64,000 bases of DNA from Salmonella enterica subsp. enterica serovar Choleraesuis (GCA_022846635.1 AP025685.1:496001-560000); one strand, 5' to 3'. Positions 1-11,311 are shown, counted from the stretch's first letter. The notes: generated by a model not told the origin, from the sequence alone. Translations and numbers: made by a program.

Positions 1-1
1 T

Positions 2-394
2 TCCGGTAGTGAACTTAAGGACGAGATGCTGGAGGTTAACCACCGCTCGTTTGCCGCTCTCGGCAGCCGCAATCAGACGCTGGCCGTTACCTTTACGACC
101 GTCTGCGTGGAGCCTCGCAGCCAGAATGACTACATTGTTTTATCACGTCAGTACAACACGGTGCTGCTATTTGCTGTACCGGTCATGACGGCCACCATGG
201 AGAGCGAGGCCCGGCGTTTCATCGCCCTGGTTGATGAATTCTATGAACGCCATGTGAAGCTGATAGTGTGTGCCGCAGTGCCGCTAATGGATATCTATCA
301 GGGCAGCCAGCTCAAGTTTGAGTTCCAGCGCTGCCTGTCGCGGTTGCAAGAGATGCAGAGTGAAGAATATTTGCGTCTGGAGCATCATCCTTAA
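2..394 (+). CDS. zapE: Cell division protein ZapE (AAA+ ATPase), 3' part only
   Basis: C-terminal about 130 residues of ZapE, an AFG1-type ATPase that in E. coli associates with the Z ring under anaerobic or stressed growth. The reading frame is open from base 2 and enters from the left edge, so the ATP-binding Walker motifs lie outside the window. The recognisable part is the family's C-terminal block, ending in VDEFYERHVKL, IYQG, LKFEFQRCLSRLQEMQSEEY and a short basic tail. In E. coli zapE also lies just upstream of rplM on the same strand. The segment around residues 10-60 diverges more from E. coli than the last 60 residues. An internal ATG at 26 is not the start. Identity is firm; function is known only from the family. 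Confidence 0.9.
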   Translation, partial: SGSELKDEMLEVNHRSFAALGSRNQTLAVTFTTVCVEPRSQNDYIVLSRQYNTVLLFAVPVMTATMESEARRFIALVDEFYERHVKLIVCAAVPLMDIYQGSQLKFEFQRCLSRLQEMQSEEYLRLEHHP

Positions 395-443
395 GCGCCA
401 GGCCGTGGGTTGGGAAATTTATAACCAGGGGTATATAAAGGGG

Positions 444-472
444 TCGACCTTTGCTCGCGACTTCTCTATAAT
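444..472 (+). promoter_or_regulatory. Sigma-70 promoter of rplM-rpsI
   Basis: A -35-like TCGACC (444-449) is followed after 17 bp by a perfect TATAAT (467-472). The predicted start is near 479, giving a leader of about 155 nt before rplM. It lies after the zapE stop and is the only good promoter-like pair there. The start site is inferred. Confidence 0.65.
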
Positions 473-478
473 CTTGCG

Positions 479-1064
<586 letters not shown>

Positions 1065-1076
1065 TCGGGATTATAG

Positions 1077-1472
<396 letters not shown>

Positions 1473-1508
1473 TTTCTTTCTGCTCACGCAGACAGTTATC
1501 AACGTATC

Positions 1509-1535
1509 AACCCGGCCTTTGTGCCGGGTTTTTTT
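1509..1535 (+). terminator. Rho-independent terminator of rplM-rpsI
   Basis: Stem CCCGGC (1511-1516) and GCCGGG (1523-1528) around a 6-nt loop, followed directly by a run of seven T. It lies 37 bp after the rpsI stop. Confidence 0.9.
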
Positions 1536-1626
1536 ATGTCTGAAGAAAATTGTTGTTTCTAACAGTCTGATTTTTCAGTTATAAAATGGAAAGCTGCGAA
1601 CCATTCCCCACAATCCATCCAAAATC

Positions 1627-1635
1627 TGGTAAACT
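1627..1635 (+). promoter_or_regulatory. Possible extended -10 promoter of sspA-sspB
   Basis: TG-G-TAAACT forms an extended -10 element (TG at 1627-1628, hexamer 1630-1635) about 150 bp before sspA. No convincing -35 is seen. The 310-bp gap between rpsI and sspA otherwise holds only the rpsI terminator and this leader. Confidence 0.4.
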
Positions 1636-1783
1636 ACCAACCAATTTTCTGCCCAAATGCTGATAACTGCTCGCATTATGTCCAGACGTAGTGATGCAGT
1701 GCAGGCAAGGAAGGCTATACCCAAGATGTCGGCCCATACGGGGTTCGGCTGCAGTAATTTTCTAATTATACCTGGAGGTTGTC

Positions 1784-2425
1784 ATGGCTGTCGCTGCCAA
1801 CAAACGTTCGGTAATGACGCTGTTTTCTGGTCCTACTGATATCTATAGCCATCAGGTGCGTATTGTGCTGGCCGAGAAGGGCGTCAGCTTCGAAATTGAG
1901 CACGTAGAGGCAGACAACCTGCCGCAGGATCTGATTGACCTCAACCCAAGCCAGAGCGTGCCTACTCTTGTCGATCGCGAGCTGACTCTGTGGGAGTCCC
2001 GCATCATCATGGAATATCTTGATGAGCGTTTCCCACATCCACCGCTGATGCCAGTTTATCCGGTTGCGCGTGGTGAGAGCCGTCTGTACATGCATCGTAT
2101 TGAAAAAGACTGGTACTCCCTGATGCGCGTTATCGTCAATGGTTCCGCTCAGGAAGCTGAGAATGCCCGTAAACAGCTGCGTGAAGAGCTGCTGGCTATT
2201 GCTCCGGTCTTTACTCAGAAACCTTATTTCTTAAGTGATGAGTTCAGCCTGGTGGATTGCTATCTGGCTCCACTGCTGTGGCGTTTGCCGCAGATGGGCA
2301 TTGAGCTGGCAGGCGCTGGCTCTAAAGAGCTGAAAGGTTATATGACCCGCGTATTTGAGCGAGACTCTTTTCTGGCGTCTCTGACTGAGCCAGAGCGGGA
2401 AATGCGGTTGCACGGTCGGGGCTAA
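1784..2425 (+). CDS. sspA: Stringent starvation protein A
   Basis: SspA binds RNA polymerase with sigma-70. In E. coli it supports acid and stationary-phase tolerance, lowers H-NS levels and is needed for phage P1 late transcription. The protein has 213 residues, with a glutathione-S-transferase-like N domain (about 10-88) and an all-helical C domain (about 92-208), but it is not an active transferase. The functionally important surface P84-H85-P86 is intact in the segment DERFPHPPLMP. It starts MAVAANKRSVMTLFSG after a GGAGG Shine-Dalgarno. The sspB start follows 5 bp after the stop, so the two are co-transcribed and probably coupled. The C terminus is about one residue longer than in E. coli. 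Confidence 0.96.
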   Translation: MAVAANKRSVMTLFSGPTDIYSHQVRIVLAEKGVSFEIEHVEADNLPQDLIDLNPSQSVPTLVDRELTLWESRIIMEYLDERFPHPPLMPVYPVARGESRLYMHRIEKDWYSLMRVIVNGSAQEAENARKQLREELLAIAPVFTQKPYFLSDEFSLVDCYLAPLLWRLPQMGIELAGAGSKELKGYMTRVFERDSFLASLTEPEREMRLHGRG

Positions 2426-2430
2426 TCCAA

Positions 2431-2928
2431 ATGGATATCTCACAGCTAACGCCACGCCGCCCGTATCTGTTGCGCGCGTTTTATGACTGGTTGCTGGACA
2501 ATCAGCTGACTCCGCATCTGGTGGTTGATATCACCGTTGCTGGCGTTGAAGTGCCGATGGAATATGCTCGCGACGGTCAGATTGTGTTGAACATTGCCCC
2601 TCGTGCGGTAGGCAACCTTGAGCTTGGCAATGACGAAGTGCACTTTAATGCGCGCTTCGGCGGCGTTCCGCGCCAGGTTAATGTGCCAATGGCGGCAGTG
2701 CTGGCCATTTATGCACGTGAGAACGGTGCCGGGACGATGTTTGAGCCGGAAGAAGGCTTTGGCGACGCAATGCCGCTGGACGAAGACTTTGCTCTGGATG
2801 ACGTTGAAAGCTCAGAGCCGGTGATGTCGCTGATTGATGGCGACCGCCCGGACGATGACCCTAACGACGATCCTGACGATACTCCACCGCCGCGCGGTGG
2901 GCGTCCAACGCTTCGGGTTGTGAAATAA
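2431..2928 (+). CDS. sspB: ClpXP protease specificity-enhancing factor SspB
   Basis: SspB is the adaptor that tethers ssrA-tagged proteins, and the anti-sigma fragment of RseA, to ClpX so that ClpXP degrades them. The 165-residue protein has the folded tag-binding domain at about 1-110 (RRPYLLRAFYDWLLDNQ, VPMEYARDGQIVLNI, ARFGGVPRQV). A flexible acidic linker rich in D and P follows. The C-terminal ClpX-binding motif RGGRPTLRVVK is intact. It starts 5 bp after sspA and ends just before a terminator at 2945-2982. As usual in the family, the linker is the most divergent part. Confidence 0.96.
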   Translation: MDISQLTPRRPYLLRAFYDWLLDNQLTPHLVVDITVAGVEVPMEYARDGQIVLNIAPRAVGNLELGNDEVHFNARFGGVPRQVNVPMAAVLAIYARENGAGTMFEPEEGFGDAMPLDEDFALDDVESSEPVMSLIDGDRPDDDPNDDPDDTPPPRGGRPTLRVVK

Positions 2929-2944
2929 TCGCCATCTGATAGCT

Positions 2945-2982
2945 AAAAAGCCAGTTTGCATTTGTGCAACCTGGCTTTTTTA
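2945..2982 (+). terminator. Rho-independent terminator of sspA-sspB
   Basis: AAAAAGCCAG and CTGGCTTTTT arms enclose a secondary TTGCA/TGCAA pairing and are followed by T. It starts 17 bp after the sspB stop. Confidence 0.88.
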
Positions 2983-2994
2983 TTGCCTGCAATA

Positions 2995-3017
2995 AACCAC
3001 CTCGTCATGAGGTGGTT
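2995..3017 (-). terminator. Probable terminator of the glycerol-dehydrogenase-like gene
   Basis: Perfect 9-bp stem (2995-3003 with 3009-3017) and a 5-nt loop, 20 bp beyond the stop codon of the minus-strand gene. Only a short mixed T stretch follows on the minus strand, so the neighbouring sspB hairpin may act as a second, bidirectional stop. Confidence 0.6.
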
Positions 3018-3037
3018 CGCATTAATGTGTTAAGTGA

Positions 3038-4147
3038 TTAAGCCTGCGCTTTGTAACGTTCGGCCATAGCGTTTGCAGCAACCATAGCGTTGTATACGTC
3101 ATCGCAGGTCAGCTCCATGGTCATATTGCCCATGGTATCGCCTTTATCACAGGCAATCTCGGCGACACGGCGCCATTCGCTCTCTACAAAGGTTTTAAGG
3201 CCCATATCGGCGAGAGTGAGCGGCAGGCCCGCAGTTTTGATAATCCGGATAACTTCGTCAATTTCTTCACGCGGTGCGTTTTCCAGAACCAACTGAGTCA
3301 GCAGGCCAAACACCACTTTCTCACCATGCTGGGCGCGGTGCAGATCGGGTACTGCCGACATACCGTTGTTAACGGCGTGTGCAGCGGCAAGACCACCGGC
3401 TTCAGCACCAACACCGCTAAGATAGATAGTCGCTTCGATGGTCTGTTCCAGCGCTGGAGTAACCACTTTGTTGCGGATGGCATCCATCGCTTGTTCAATG
3501 TTTTCACGCAGCAGCTGGTAGCAAAGTTTAGCAATACCAAGACCAGTCCGGGATGGTTTTTTCAGTACCAGGTTTACACCATCGGCACGGTAGCAGGTAC
3601 GAGCTTCAAACCAGGTTGCCAGCGCATCGCCTACACCAGCGGCAAAGAAGCGAGCCGGAGCTGCGGCAATGATTGAAGTATCTGCTACGACTACATCCGG
3701 GTTTTGTGGCAGGAATAGATAGCGTTCAAATTCACCCTGCTCGGTATAGATAACGGCCAGAGCGGTACAAGGGGCATCGGTTGATGCGATGGTTGGATAC
3801 AGCACTACCGGCAGTTTATGGTAATAAGCTACGGCCTTAGCGGAATCCAGCGTTTTACCGCCGCCGACGGCGACAATTACATTGGCTTTCTGGCTAACGG
3901 CAAGTGAGCCCAGGCGTTTAATTTCTTTTTCAGTACATTCGTAGTTAAATTTTTCCGCTGCGCTTTTCAAGTCAGCCTGAGCAAAACCAGGAAGAGCCTC
4001 TTTGATTACGCGGTCGAGAATAAACTCATCGCAAATGACAAATGCGTTATCCCCAAAGTCTTTGACATAATCATGCATTTGGGCCAGTAAGCCTGAGCCA
4101 ATAATGAATTTTTTAGGGGATGTGACGGTGCGGGCCATTTTATTCAT
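3038..4147 (-). CDS. Glycerol dehydrogenase-like, metal-dependent alcohol dehydrogenase
   Basis: A 369-residue member of the iron-containing/glycerol dehydrogenase (GldA, DhaD) family. Those enzymes oxidise glycerol to dihydroxyacetone with NAD+, or run in reverse. The nucleotide-binding GGGKTLDSAKA and the segment TIASTDAPC are present. The three usual metal ligands appear to be kept: Asp in GVGDALATWFEA, His in GGLAAAHAVNNG and His in DLHRAQHGEKV. The insert after TCYRADG differs from GldA/DhaD, and overall similarity to both is only moderate, so another small polyol or ketone substrate is possible. The ATG at 4147 has AGGAG seven bases upstream. It stands alone where E. coli has the nan and dcuD genes. 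Family is firm; substrate is inferred. Confidence 0.8.
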   Translation of the reverse strand: MNKMARTVTSPKKFIIGSGLLAQMHDYVKDFGDNAFVICDEFILDRVIKEALPGFAQADLKSAAEKFNYECTEKEIKRLGSLAVSQKANVIVAVGGGKTLDSAKAVAYYHKLPVVLYPTIASTDAPCTALAVIYTEQGEFERYLFLPQNPDVVVADTSIIAAAPARFFAAGVGDALATWFEARTCYRADGVNLVLKKPSRTGLGIAKLCYQLLRENIEQAMDAIRNKVVTPALEQTIEATIYLSGVGAEAGGLAAAHAVNNGMSAVPDLHRAQHGEKVVFGLLTQLVLENAPREEIDEVIRIIKTAGLPLTLADMGLKTFVESEWRRVAEIACDKGDTMGNMTMELTCDDVYNAMVAANAMAERYKAQA

Positions 4148-4632
4148 AGGAACTCCTGAAAATTTTATGCTTATCTGAAAGCAAAAATAGATAATTCGCT
4201 AATATAAAACAGCATACGCCTCACTAAAGGCGTGCTCCAGCCTCCAGGATTAAATCCTAATTCTTTAGGGGTATTGGAGCTTATCACGCGGCATTGTTAG
4301 TCATAGCTGCTGAAACGGTTTAGTTGCTGGCTTTTTATCAGATGAATATTCTGTTGATTTTGTTTGAAGTAGCGAAGGTGTGATTAGATGCTGGTGATTA
4401 ATTACGCTGTGATGGGACTGCTAATACTCCAAACTTAGCCGATTTTTTTGATTAATAATGGCAATTTCTAATTAACAAAGTACTATTTTTTTATTCTGGA
4501 TAGATATTGCACCGCTATCAAGACTCTAATTATTGAGATATTTATATCTTTCAGCGACAACATCTAAATATATTATTTGGTGGAGACGCTTGATAATTAA
4601 ATAGCAGCAGAAAAATACTGTATATCCATTCA
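4148..4632. other. AT-rich intergenic region with hairpins, no gene seen
   Basis: About 485 bp without a plausible reading frame and clearly richer in A and T than the flanking genes. Near the glycerol-dehydrogenase-like gene there is a small hairpin (CGCCT/AGGCG, about 4217-4232). A longer arm pair, GCTCCA (4234-4239) and TGGAGC (4275-4280), encloses an inner GGATTAAATCC. These would lie upstream of, or in, the leader of the minus-strand gene. The rest (4290-4630) shows no clear feature and may be remnant or acquired DNA. Confidence 0.5.
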
Positions 4633-4667
4633 TAAAAATAGCCCCGACTAATTGCTCAGTCGGGGCT
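4633..4667 (-). terminator. Rho-independent terminator of gltBD
   Basis: Perfect 10-bp stem (AGCCCCGACT at 4640-4649, AGTCGGGGCT at 4658-4667) with an 8-nt loop. On the minus strand it is followed by ATTTTTAT, and it lies 45 bp beyond the gltD stop. Confidence 0.92.
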
Positions 4668-4712
4668 GGCTCGTTGCACGGGGGAATTAGCGTTATTAGC
4701 TATACCTCCGTT

Positions 4713-6140
<1,428 letters not shown>

Positions 6141-6189
6141 TTAAGCCGCTGGACGGTTGAGACTTTTGGCCTGCCATCCAGCGTAACTT

Positions 6190-9100
6190 TTACTGCGCCT
6201 GTACCCGCAGCTCGGCTGCGGAACGACTACGGTGACCCAGCAGGGCCTTCACATCGCTGGACTTTGGCTTAACCAGCGCGAATTTACCGGACCACTGTTG
6301 CCAGTTCGCCAGGATCTCTTCGCCCCGTTGCGAGCCGGTACGCTGAACGTGTTCGGTGATAAGTCCCCGAAGGTGCTCTTCGTGGATAGCCAGGCTATCG
6401 ACTTCCAGTACTTCAACCAGTTCTGGGTTCACGCGTTTACGGAATTCACCGTCTTCATCCAGAATGTAGGCGAAACCACCGGTCATACCCGCACCGAAGT
6501 TCACTCCTGTATTGCCGAGCACGCAGACAATACCGCCGGTCATATACTCACAACCGTTGTCGCCAATGCCTTCTACCACGGTAACTGCTCCGGAGTTACG
6601 TACCGCGAAACGCTCACCGGCACGTCCTGCGGCAAACAATCGTCCGCCAGTAGCGCCATACAGGCAGGTATTACCAATGATGCTGGCTTCGTGGCTGCGG
6701 AAGGCTGACCCCACAGGAGGGCGAACGGCAATTAGCCCGCCTGCCATACCTTTGCCGACATAGTCGTTGGCATCCCCGGTTAAGAACAGCTCAACGCCAC
6801 CCGCATTCCAGACGCCAAAGCTCTGGCCCGCGGTACCGGTGAAATGAGCCTGGATAGGATCGCCAGCCAGCCCCTGATCGCCATGTATTGATGCAATGTA
6901 TCCGGACAACGACGCCCCAACCGAACGATCGGTATTGCGGATATCGAACCAGAATGTTTTGCTCACTCGCTCATCGACAAAGCTGCGTGCCTGCTCCAGT
7001 AACTGGGCATTGAGTGCGCCGTTATCGAACGGAGGGTTATGCTCAGTGCAAAATAGCGCTTTGCCTGGCATTGGCTCTGCGGTTTCCAGCAGGCGGCCAA
7101 GATCCAGTTTTTGCTGTTTAGCGCTGAAACCTTCAAGCGGAGTAAGAAGGTCGGTTCGGCCAATCAGATCAACCAGACGGGTAACGCCCAGCAGAGCCAT
7201 CAGCTCGCGAGTTTCACGGGCGATAAATTCAAAGTAGTTTGTGACTTTGAATGGCAGGCCGTGATAGTGGTTTTTACGCAGCTTTTCATCCTGGGTGGCC
7301 ACGCCAGTGGCGCAGTTATTCAGGTGGCAGATACGCAAATATTTACAGCCCAGTGCGACCATAGGGCCAGTGCCAAAACCAAAGCTCTCAGCTCCGAGGA
7401 TGGCGGCCTTGATGATATCTACCCCAGTCTTAAGCCCGCCGTCGACCTGTAGCCGAATTTTGTGACGCAGGCCATTGGCAACCAGGGCCTGCTGAGTTTC
7501 AACCAGCCCCAGCTCCCAAGGACAGCCAGCATATTTCACTGAGCTAAGCGGACTGGCACCGGTACCGCCGTCATACCCGGCAATAGTAATCAGGTCAGCA
7601 TAGGCTTTAGCCACCCCGGTGGCGATGGTACCCACGCCAGGTTCGGAAACCAGTTTTACCGAGATCATCGCTTTCGGGTTAACCTGTTTAAGGTCAAAAA
7701 TCAGCTGAGCCAGATCTTCAATCGAGTAGATGTCGTGATGAGGCGGAGGCGAGATAAGTGTTACACCGGGAACGGAATAACGCAGCTTCGCAATGTAAGG
7801 CGTAACTTTATCGCCAGGAAGCTGGCCGCCTTCGCCCGGTTTAGCGCCCTGAGCGACTTTAATCTGAATAACGTCCGCGCTGGTCAGATAGGCCGGAGTT
7901 ACGCCAAAACGTCCGGAGGCTACCTGCTTAATTCGGGATACTTTTTGGGTGCCATAACGCGCTGGATCTTCGCCGCCCTCTCCAGAGTTGGAGTAGCCGC
8001 CCAGACCGTTCATCGCTTCTGCCAGAGATTCATGGGCCTCAGGGCTGAGTGCACCGATAGACATGGCCGCAGTATCAAAACGTTTAAATAGTTCTCCTGC
8101 GGGCTCCACGGCGCTGACATCAATTGCCGTATCTTTTGGCGTGATAGCCAGAAGATCGCGCAGCGTTGCCGCCGGACGGTTATTTACCAGTTCGGCATAG
8201 CGCTGATAATCCTGATATTCACCGCTTTGCACTGCTTTTTGCAGCGTACTCACGACGTCTGGATTGTATGCGTGGTACTCGCCACCATGGACGTATTTCA
8301 GCAGACCGCCTTGCTCCAGCGGTTTGCGGTTCAGCCAGGCACGCTTCGACAGATTCAGCAGGTCCTGTTGGAAATCGCTGAAGTCGGCACCGCCGATACG
8401 GCTAACCACGCCTTCAAAGCACTGCTCAACGACGTCATCGTGCAGGCCGACGGCTTCAAAGAGCTTGGCGCAGCGATAAGATGCTACGGTAGATATGCCC
8501 ATTTTGGACATTATCTTGTACAGGCCCTTATTGATGCCGTTGCGGTAGTTCAGCATCAGGCTGCGATATGACTTATTGATGGTCCCGGCGTCAGCCATTT
8601 TCGCCAGAGTTTCATACGCCAGGTATGGGTAAATGGCGGTCGCCCCAAAGCCCAGCAGTACGGCAAAGTGGTGCGGATCGCGGGCGCTGGCGGTTTCAAC
8701 AATAATGTTGGCATCACAACGCAGATTTTCGGCGATAAGGCGAGTTTGAATTGCTCCCACAGCCATCGGTGCCGGAACGGGCAGGCGCTGTTTGCTGATA
8801 TTGCGGTCTGACAGCACCAGCAATACCGTGCCATCGCGAACCATGCGCTCGGCCTGGTCGCACAGATTTTTAATACATTCACCCAGCGAGGTTTCTTCTG
8901 GATTGAAGGTGATATCAAGCGTATCGGCTCGATAATGTTCACGATCTAAAGAGATTAGCTGGTTAAAGTCTGACCACAGCAGAATGGGTGATTTAAAGCT
9001 CACCCGGTGCGCCTGACCTTCTGCTTCGCAAAAGACATTCATTTCCCGGCCAATGCTGGTAGCCAGGGACATGACGTGGGCTTCACGCAGAGGATCGATA

Positions 9101-10647
9101 GGTGGGTTAGTCACCTGAGCGAACTGCTGGCGGAAGTAGTCATAAATCAGACGCGGCTGGCTGGATAGGACGGCGAATGGCGTATCATCACCCATTGAGC
9201 CAACGGCCTCCTGGCCATTTTCACCCAGTACTCGAATCACCTGATCTAGCTCTTCGCTGCTGTAGTTAAATTGCTTTTGGTAGCAGGCCAGCTGGTTATC
9301 ATCCATTTCGCGGGTGCCGACTTTATCATCGGATAAGTCTTCGAATGGCACCAGGCGCAAAACGTTTTTCTCCATCCAGGTTTTGTATGGATGGCGGCTT
9401 TTAAGATCGTTATCCGTTTCCGCTGAATGCAGGATTTTGCCATTGCGGGTATCGATAACCATCAGCTCACCGGGGCCGACGCGGCCTTTTTCTACCACTT
9501 CATCCGGCTGATAATCCCAGATACCGACTTCAGATGCGCAGGTAATGAGCTTATCTTTGGTTATCACATAGCGCGCGGGGCGCAGCCCGTTACGGTCAAG
9601 GTTACAGGCGGCAAAGCGCCCGTCTGACATTACGATACCTGCCGGGCCATCCCAGGGCTCCATATGCATAGAGTTAAAGTCGAAGAAGGCGCGCAGCTCT
9701 GGATCCATATTTGGGTTGTTCTGCCAGGCCGGCGGCACCAGCAAGCGCATAGCACGGACAATATCCATCCCGCCGCTCAGCAGCAGCTCCAGCATATTAT
9801 CCAACGAGCTGGAATCTGACCCTGTCTCGTTAACGAATGGGGCGCCGTCTTGCAGGTCGGGAATCAGAGGCGTTTTAAATTTATAAGTACGCGCCCGGGC
9901 CCATTGGCGGTTACCGGTGATGGTGTTGATCTCGCCATTGTGTGCCAGATAGCGGAATGGCTGAGCCAGCGGCCAGCGTGGTACCGTATTGGTTGAAAAG
10001 CGCTGGTGGAACAGGCAGATAGCCGACTCAAGGCGCAGGTCGGCCAAATCGAGATAAAAGCGCGGCAGGTCAGCGGGCATGCAAAGCCCTTTATAGATAT
10101 TGACCAGGTTTGACAGGCTGCAAACGTAAAATTCGCGATCCTGGATGCGCTTCTCAATGCGGCGGCGAGCAATAAACAGACGGCGCTCCATATCACGCGG
10201 GCGCCAGCCGGCCGGGGCATTAACAAAGATTTGTTCGATACGGGGCAGTGAGGAGAGGGCAATCTCCCCCAGAACTTGCTCATTAACCGGAACTTCGCGC
10301 CAGCCGACAATCGACAGCGTTTCCTGCTGTAGCTCCTGCTCGACAATAGCACGCGATGCCTGAGCCAACTCAGGATCCTGGTTTAGAAAAATCATACCGA
10401 CCGCATAGTTTTTAGCCAGACGCCAGCCATTTTCCTGGGCGACGACCTGGAAGAAACGATCGGGTTTTTGCAGTAACAGGCCACAGCCGTCACCGGTTTT
10501 ACCATCGGCTAAAATTGCCCCACGGTGCTGCATACGCGCCAGCGCATGGATTGCGGTGCGCACAACTTTATGGCTTGGTTCGCCTTCTATGTGGGCGATC
10601 AGGCCAAAGCCACAGTTATCCTTTTCAAGGGATTTATCGTACAACAT
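6190..10647 (-). CDS. gltB: Glutamate synthase (NADPH) large subunit
   Basis: The alpha subunit carries out ammonia release from glutamine and reductive transfer to 2-oxoglutarate, a main nitrogen-assimilation step. It has 1485 residues, as expected. The first 11 residues (MLYDKSLEKDN) form the short propeptide that is removed to expose the N-terminal catalytic Cys12 of the class-II glutamine amidotransferase domain (about 12-430). Central and FMN-binding synthase domains follow (GDKVTPYIAKLRYSVPGV, DGGTGASPLSSVKYAG). The 3Fe-4S cysteines are in CKYLRICHLNNC. A GXGXG beta-helix forms the C terminus. It is first in gltB-gltD. E. coli gltBDF is controlled by Lrp, IHF and CRP; a CRP-like site lies upstream here. 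Confidence 0.97.
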   Translation of the reverse strand: MLYDKSLEKDNCGFGLIAHIEGEPSHKVVRTAIHALARMQHRGAILADGKTGDGCGLLLQKPDRFFQVVAQENGWRLAKNYAVGMIFLNQDPELAQASRAIVEQELQQETLSIVGWREVPVNEQVLGEIALSSLPRIEQIFVNAPAGWRPRDMERRLFIARRRIEKRIQDREFYVCSLSNLVNIYKGLCMPADLPRFYLDLADLRLESAICLFHQRFSTNTVPRWPLAQPFRYLAHNGEINTITGNRQWARARTYKFKTPLIPDLQDGAPFVNETGSDSSSLDNMLELLLSGGMDIVRAMRLLVPPAWQNNPNMDPELRAFFDFNSMHMEPWDGPAGIVMSDGRFAACNLDRNGLRPARYVITKDKLITCASEVGIWDYQPDEVVEKGRVGPGELMVIDTRNGKILHSAETDNDLKSRHPYKTWMEKNVLRLVPFEDLSDDKVGTREMDDNQLACYQKQFNYSSEELDQVIRVLGENGQEAVGSMGDDTPFAVLSSQPRLIYDYFRQQFAQVTNPPIDPLREAHVMSLATSIGREMNVFCEAEGQAHRVSFKSPILLWSDFNQLISLDREHYRADTLDITFNPEETSLGECIKNLCDQAERMVRDGTVLLVLSDRNISKQRLPVPAPMAVGAIQTRLIAENLRCDANIIVETASARDPHHFAVLLGFGATAIYPYLAYETLAKMADAGTINKSYRSLMLNYRNGINKGLYKIMSKMGISTVASYRCAKLFEAVGLHDDVVEQCFEGVVSRIGGADFSDFQQDLLNLSKRAWLNRKPLEQGGLLKYVHGGEYHAYNPDVVSTLQKAVQSGEYQDYQRYAELVNNRPAATLRDLLAITPKDTAIDVSAVEPAGELFKRFDTAAMSIGALSPEAHESLAEAMNGLGGYSNSGEGGEDPARYGTQKVSRIKQVASGRFGVTPAYLTSADVIQIKVAQGAKPGEGGQLPGDKVTPYIAKLRYSVPGVTLISPPPHHDIYSIEDLAQLIFDLKQVNPKAMISVKLVSEPGVGTIATGVAKAYADLITIAGYDGGTGASPLSSVKYAGCPWELGLVETQQALVANGLRHKIRLQVDGGLKTGVDIIKAAILGAESFGFGTGPMVALGCKYLRICHLNNCATGVATQDEKLRKNHYHGLPFKVTNYFEFIARETRELMALLGVTRLVDLIGRTDLLTPLEGFSAKQQKLDLGRLLETAEPMPGKALFCTEHNPPFDNGALNAQLLEQARSFVDERVSKTFWFDIRNTDRSVGASLSGYIASIHGDQGLAGDPIQAHFTGTAGQSFGVWNAGGVELFLTGDANDYVGKGMAGGLIAVRPPVGSAFRSHEASIIGNTCLYGATGGRLFAAGRAGERFAVRNSGAVTVVEGIGDNGCEYMTGGIVCVLGNTGVNFGAGMTGGFAYILDEDGEFRKRVNPELVEVLEVDSLAIHEEHLRGLITEHVQRTGSQRGEEILANWQQWSGKFALVKPKSSDVKALLGHRSRSAAELRVQAQ

Positions 10648-10861
10648 TTTCAGTGAACCTCCCCAGGCTCTGCGGATCCCCCCTTATCTCGTGGTCAGGG
10701 CAGGGCATAACGCGGGCAGGTGGCATCGTGCCAAGCCCATCGCCGACCCTATTTGTGTCTGACCACGGTGATGCAAACCAATGGTTTGCTAAAAAAGGAA
10801 TCTCAGTGACTGCATAAATATGATGAGGAGTTCCTCATCCTAAAGCTTCCAGCGGACTTTC

Positions 10862-10890
10862 AACTTATCGGGAAATATGACGCAGGTCAA
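10862..10890 (-). promoter_or_regulatory. Candidate sigma-70 promoter of gltBD
   Basis: On the minus strand TTGACC (10885-10890) and TAAGTT (10862-10867) are separated by 17 bp. The predicted start is near 10855, giving a leader of about 200 nt. The surrounding 10900-10960 is AT-rich, as expected for Lrp and IHF binding. The promoter is inferred from spacing and hexamers only. Confidence 0.5.
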
Positions 10891-10999
10891 ATGACTAACT
10901 TATTGACAATTGCCTTCTTGGTTTTTTATTATCTGTTTGAAATTTATAAACATTTAATCGTTGTCGGGGGTGCTGGGAAAACGTCATCGGCCCGTGGAG

Positions 11000-11015
11000 T
11001 GTGATCTGTCTCACT
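11000..11015. promoter_or_regulatory. CRP-type binding site upstream of gltB
   Basis: TGTGA-N6-TCACT matches the CRP consensus at nine of ten key positions. It is about 145 bp upstream of the predicted gltB start and about 300 bp before yhcC. CRP is a known regulator of gltBDF in E. coli, so gltB is the likelier target. Confidence 0.65.
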
Positions 11016-11311
11016 GATGGAACCTATGGCGGGCACTAAATGCTGCTATATATCGGTATTAACATAGTGTTTTTAACTGAAAAATGACGAGCTGGCGCCC
11101 GATGGCTCTGTTTTTTATTTCGCCATAATTTGTGTGTAAAAGCGGCTATGACATAAGCAAATATAATTGCCAATGGTGGGAATGAAAAATCATTAATTAT
11201 GCATGGATATGCAATTGAAAATAACTAACCCGGGCGCTTGATCGAAATCATCGCCGAAAAAGGAAGAAAGTGGCAGGCTAGCCCTCTTTTTTTGGGCCGG
11301 CCCTCCAGATT
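11016..11311. other. gltB-yhcC divergent intergenic DNA, remainder
   Basis: About 295 bp between the CRP-like site and yhcC with no reading frame of note. A TATAAT-like hexamer at 11162-11167 has no good -35 partner. Short palindromes GGCTAGCC and GGGCCGGCCC flank a T run (about 11276-11304) just before yhcC and could form a leader hairpin. No certain feature. Confidence 0.4.

Noticed and set aside
1550..1585. TTGTTG/TATAAA as a promoter for sspA
   Set aside because: Spacing is 21-24 bp, outside the workable range.
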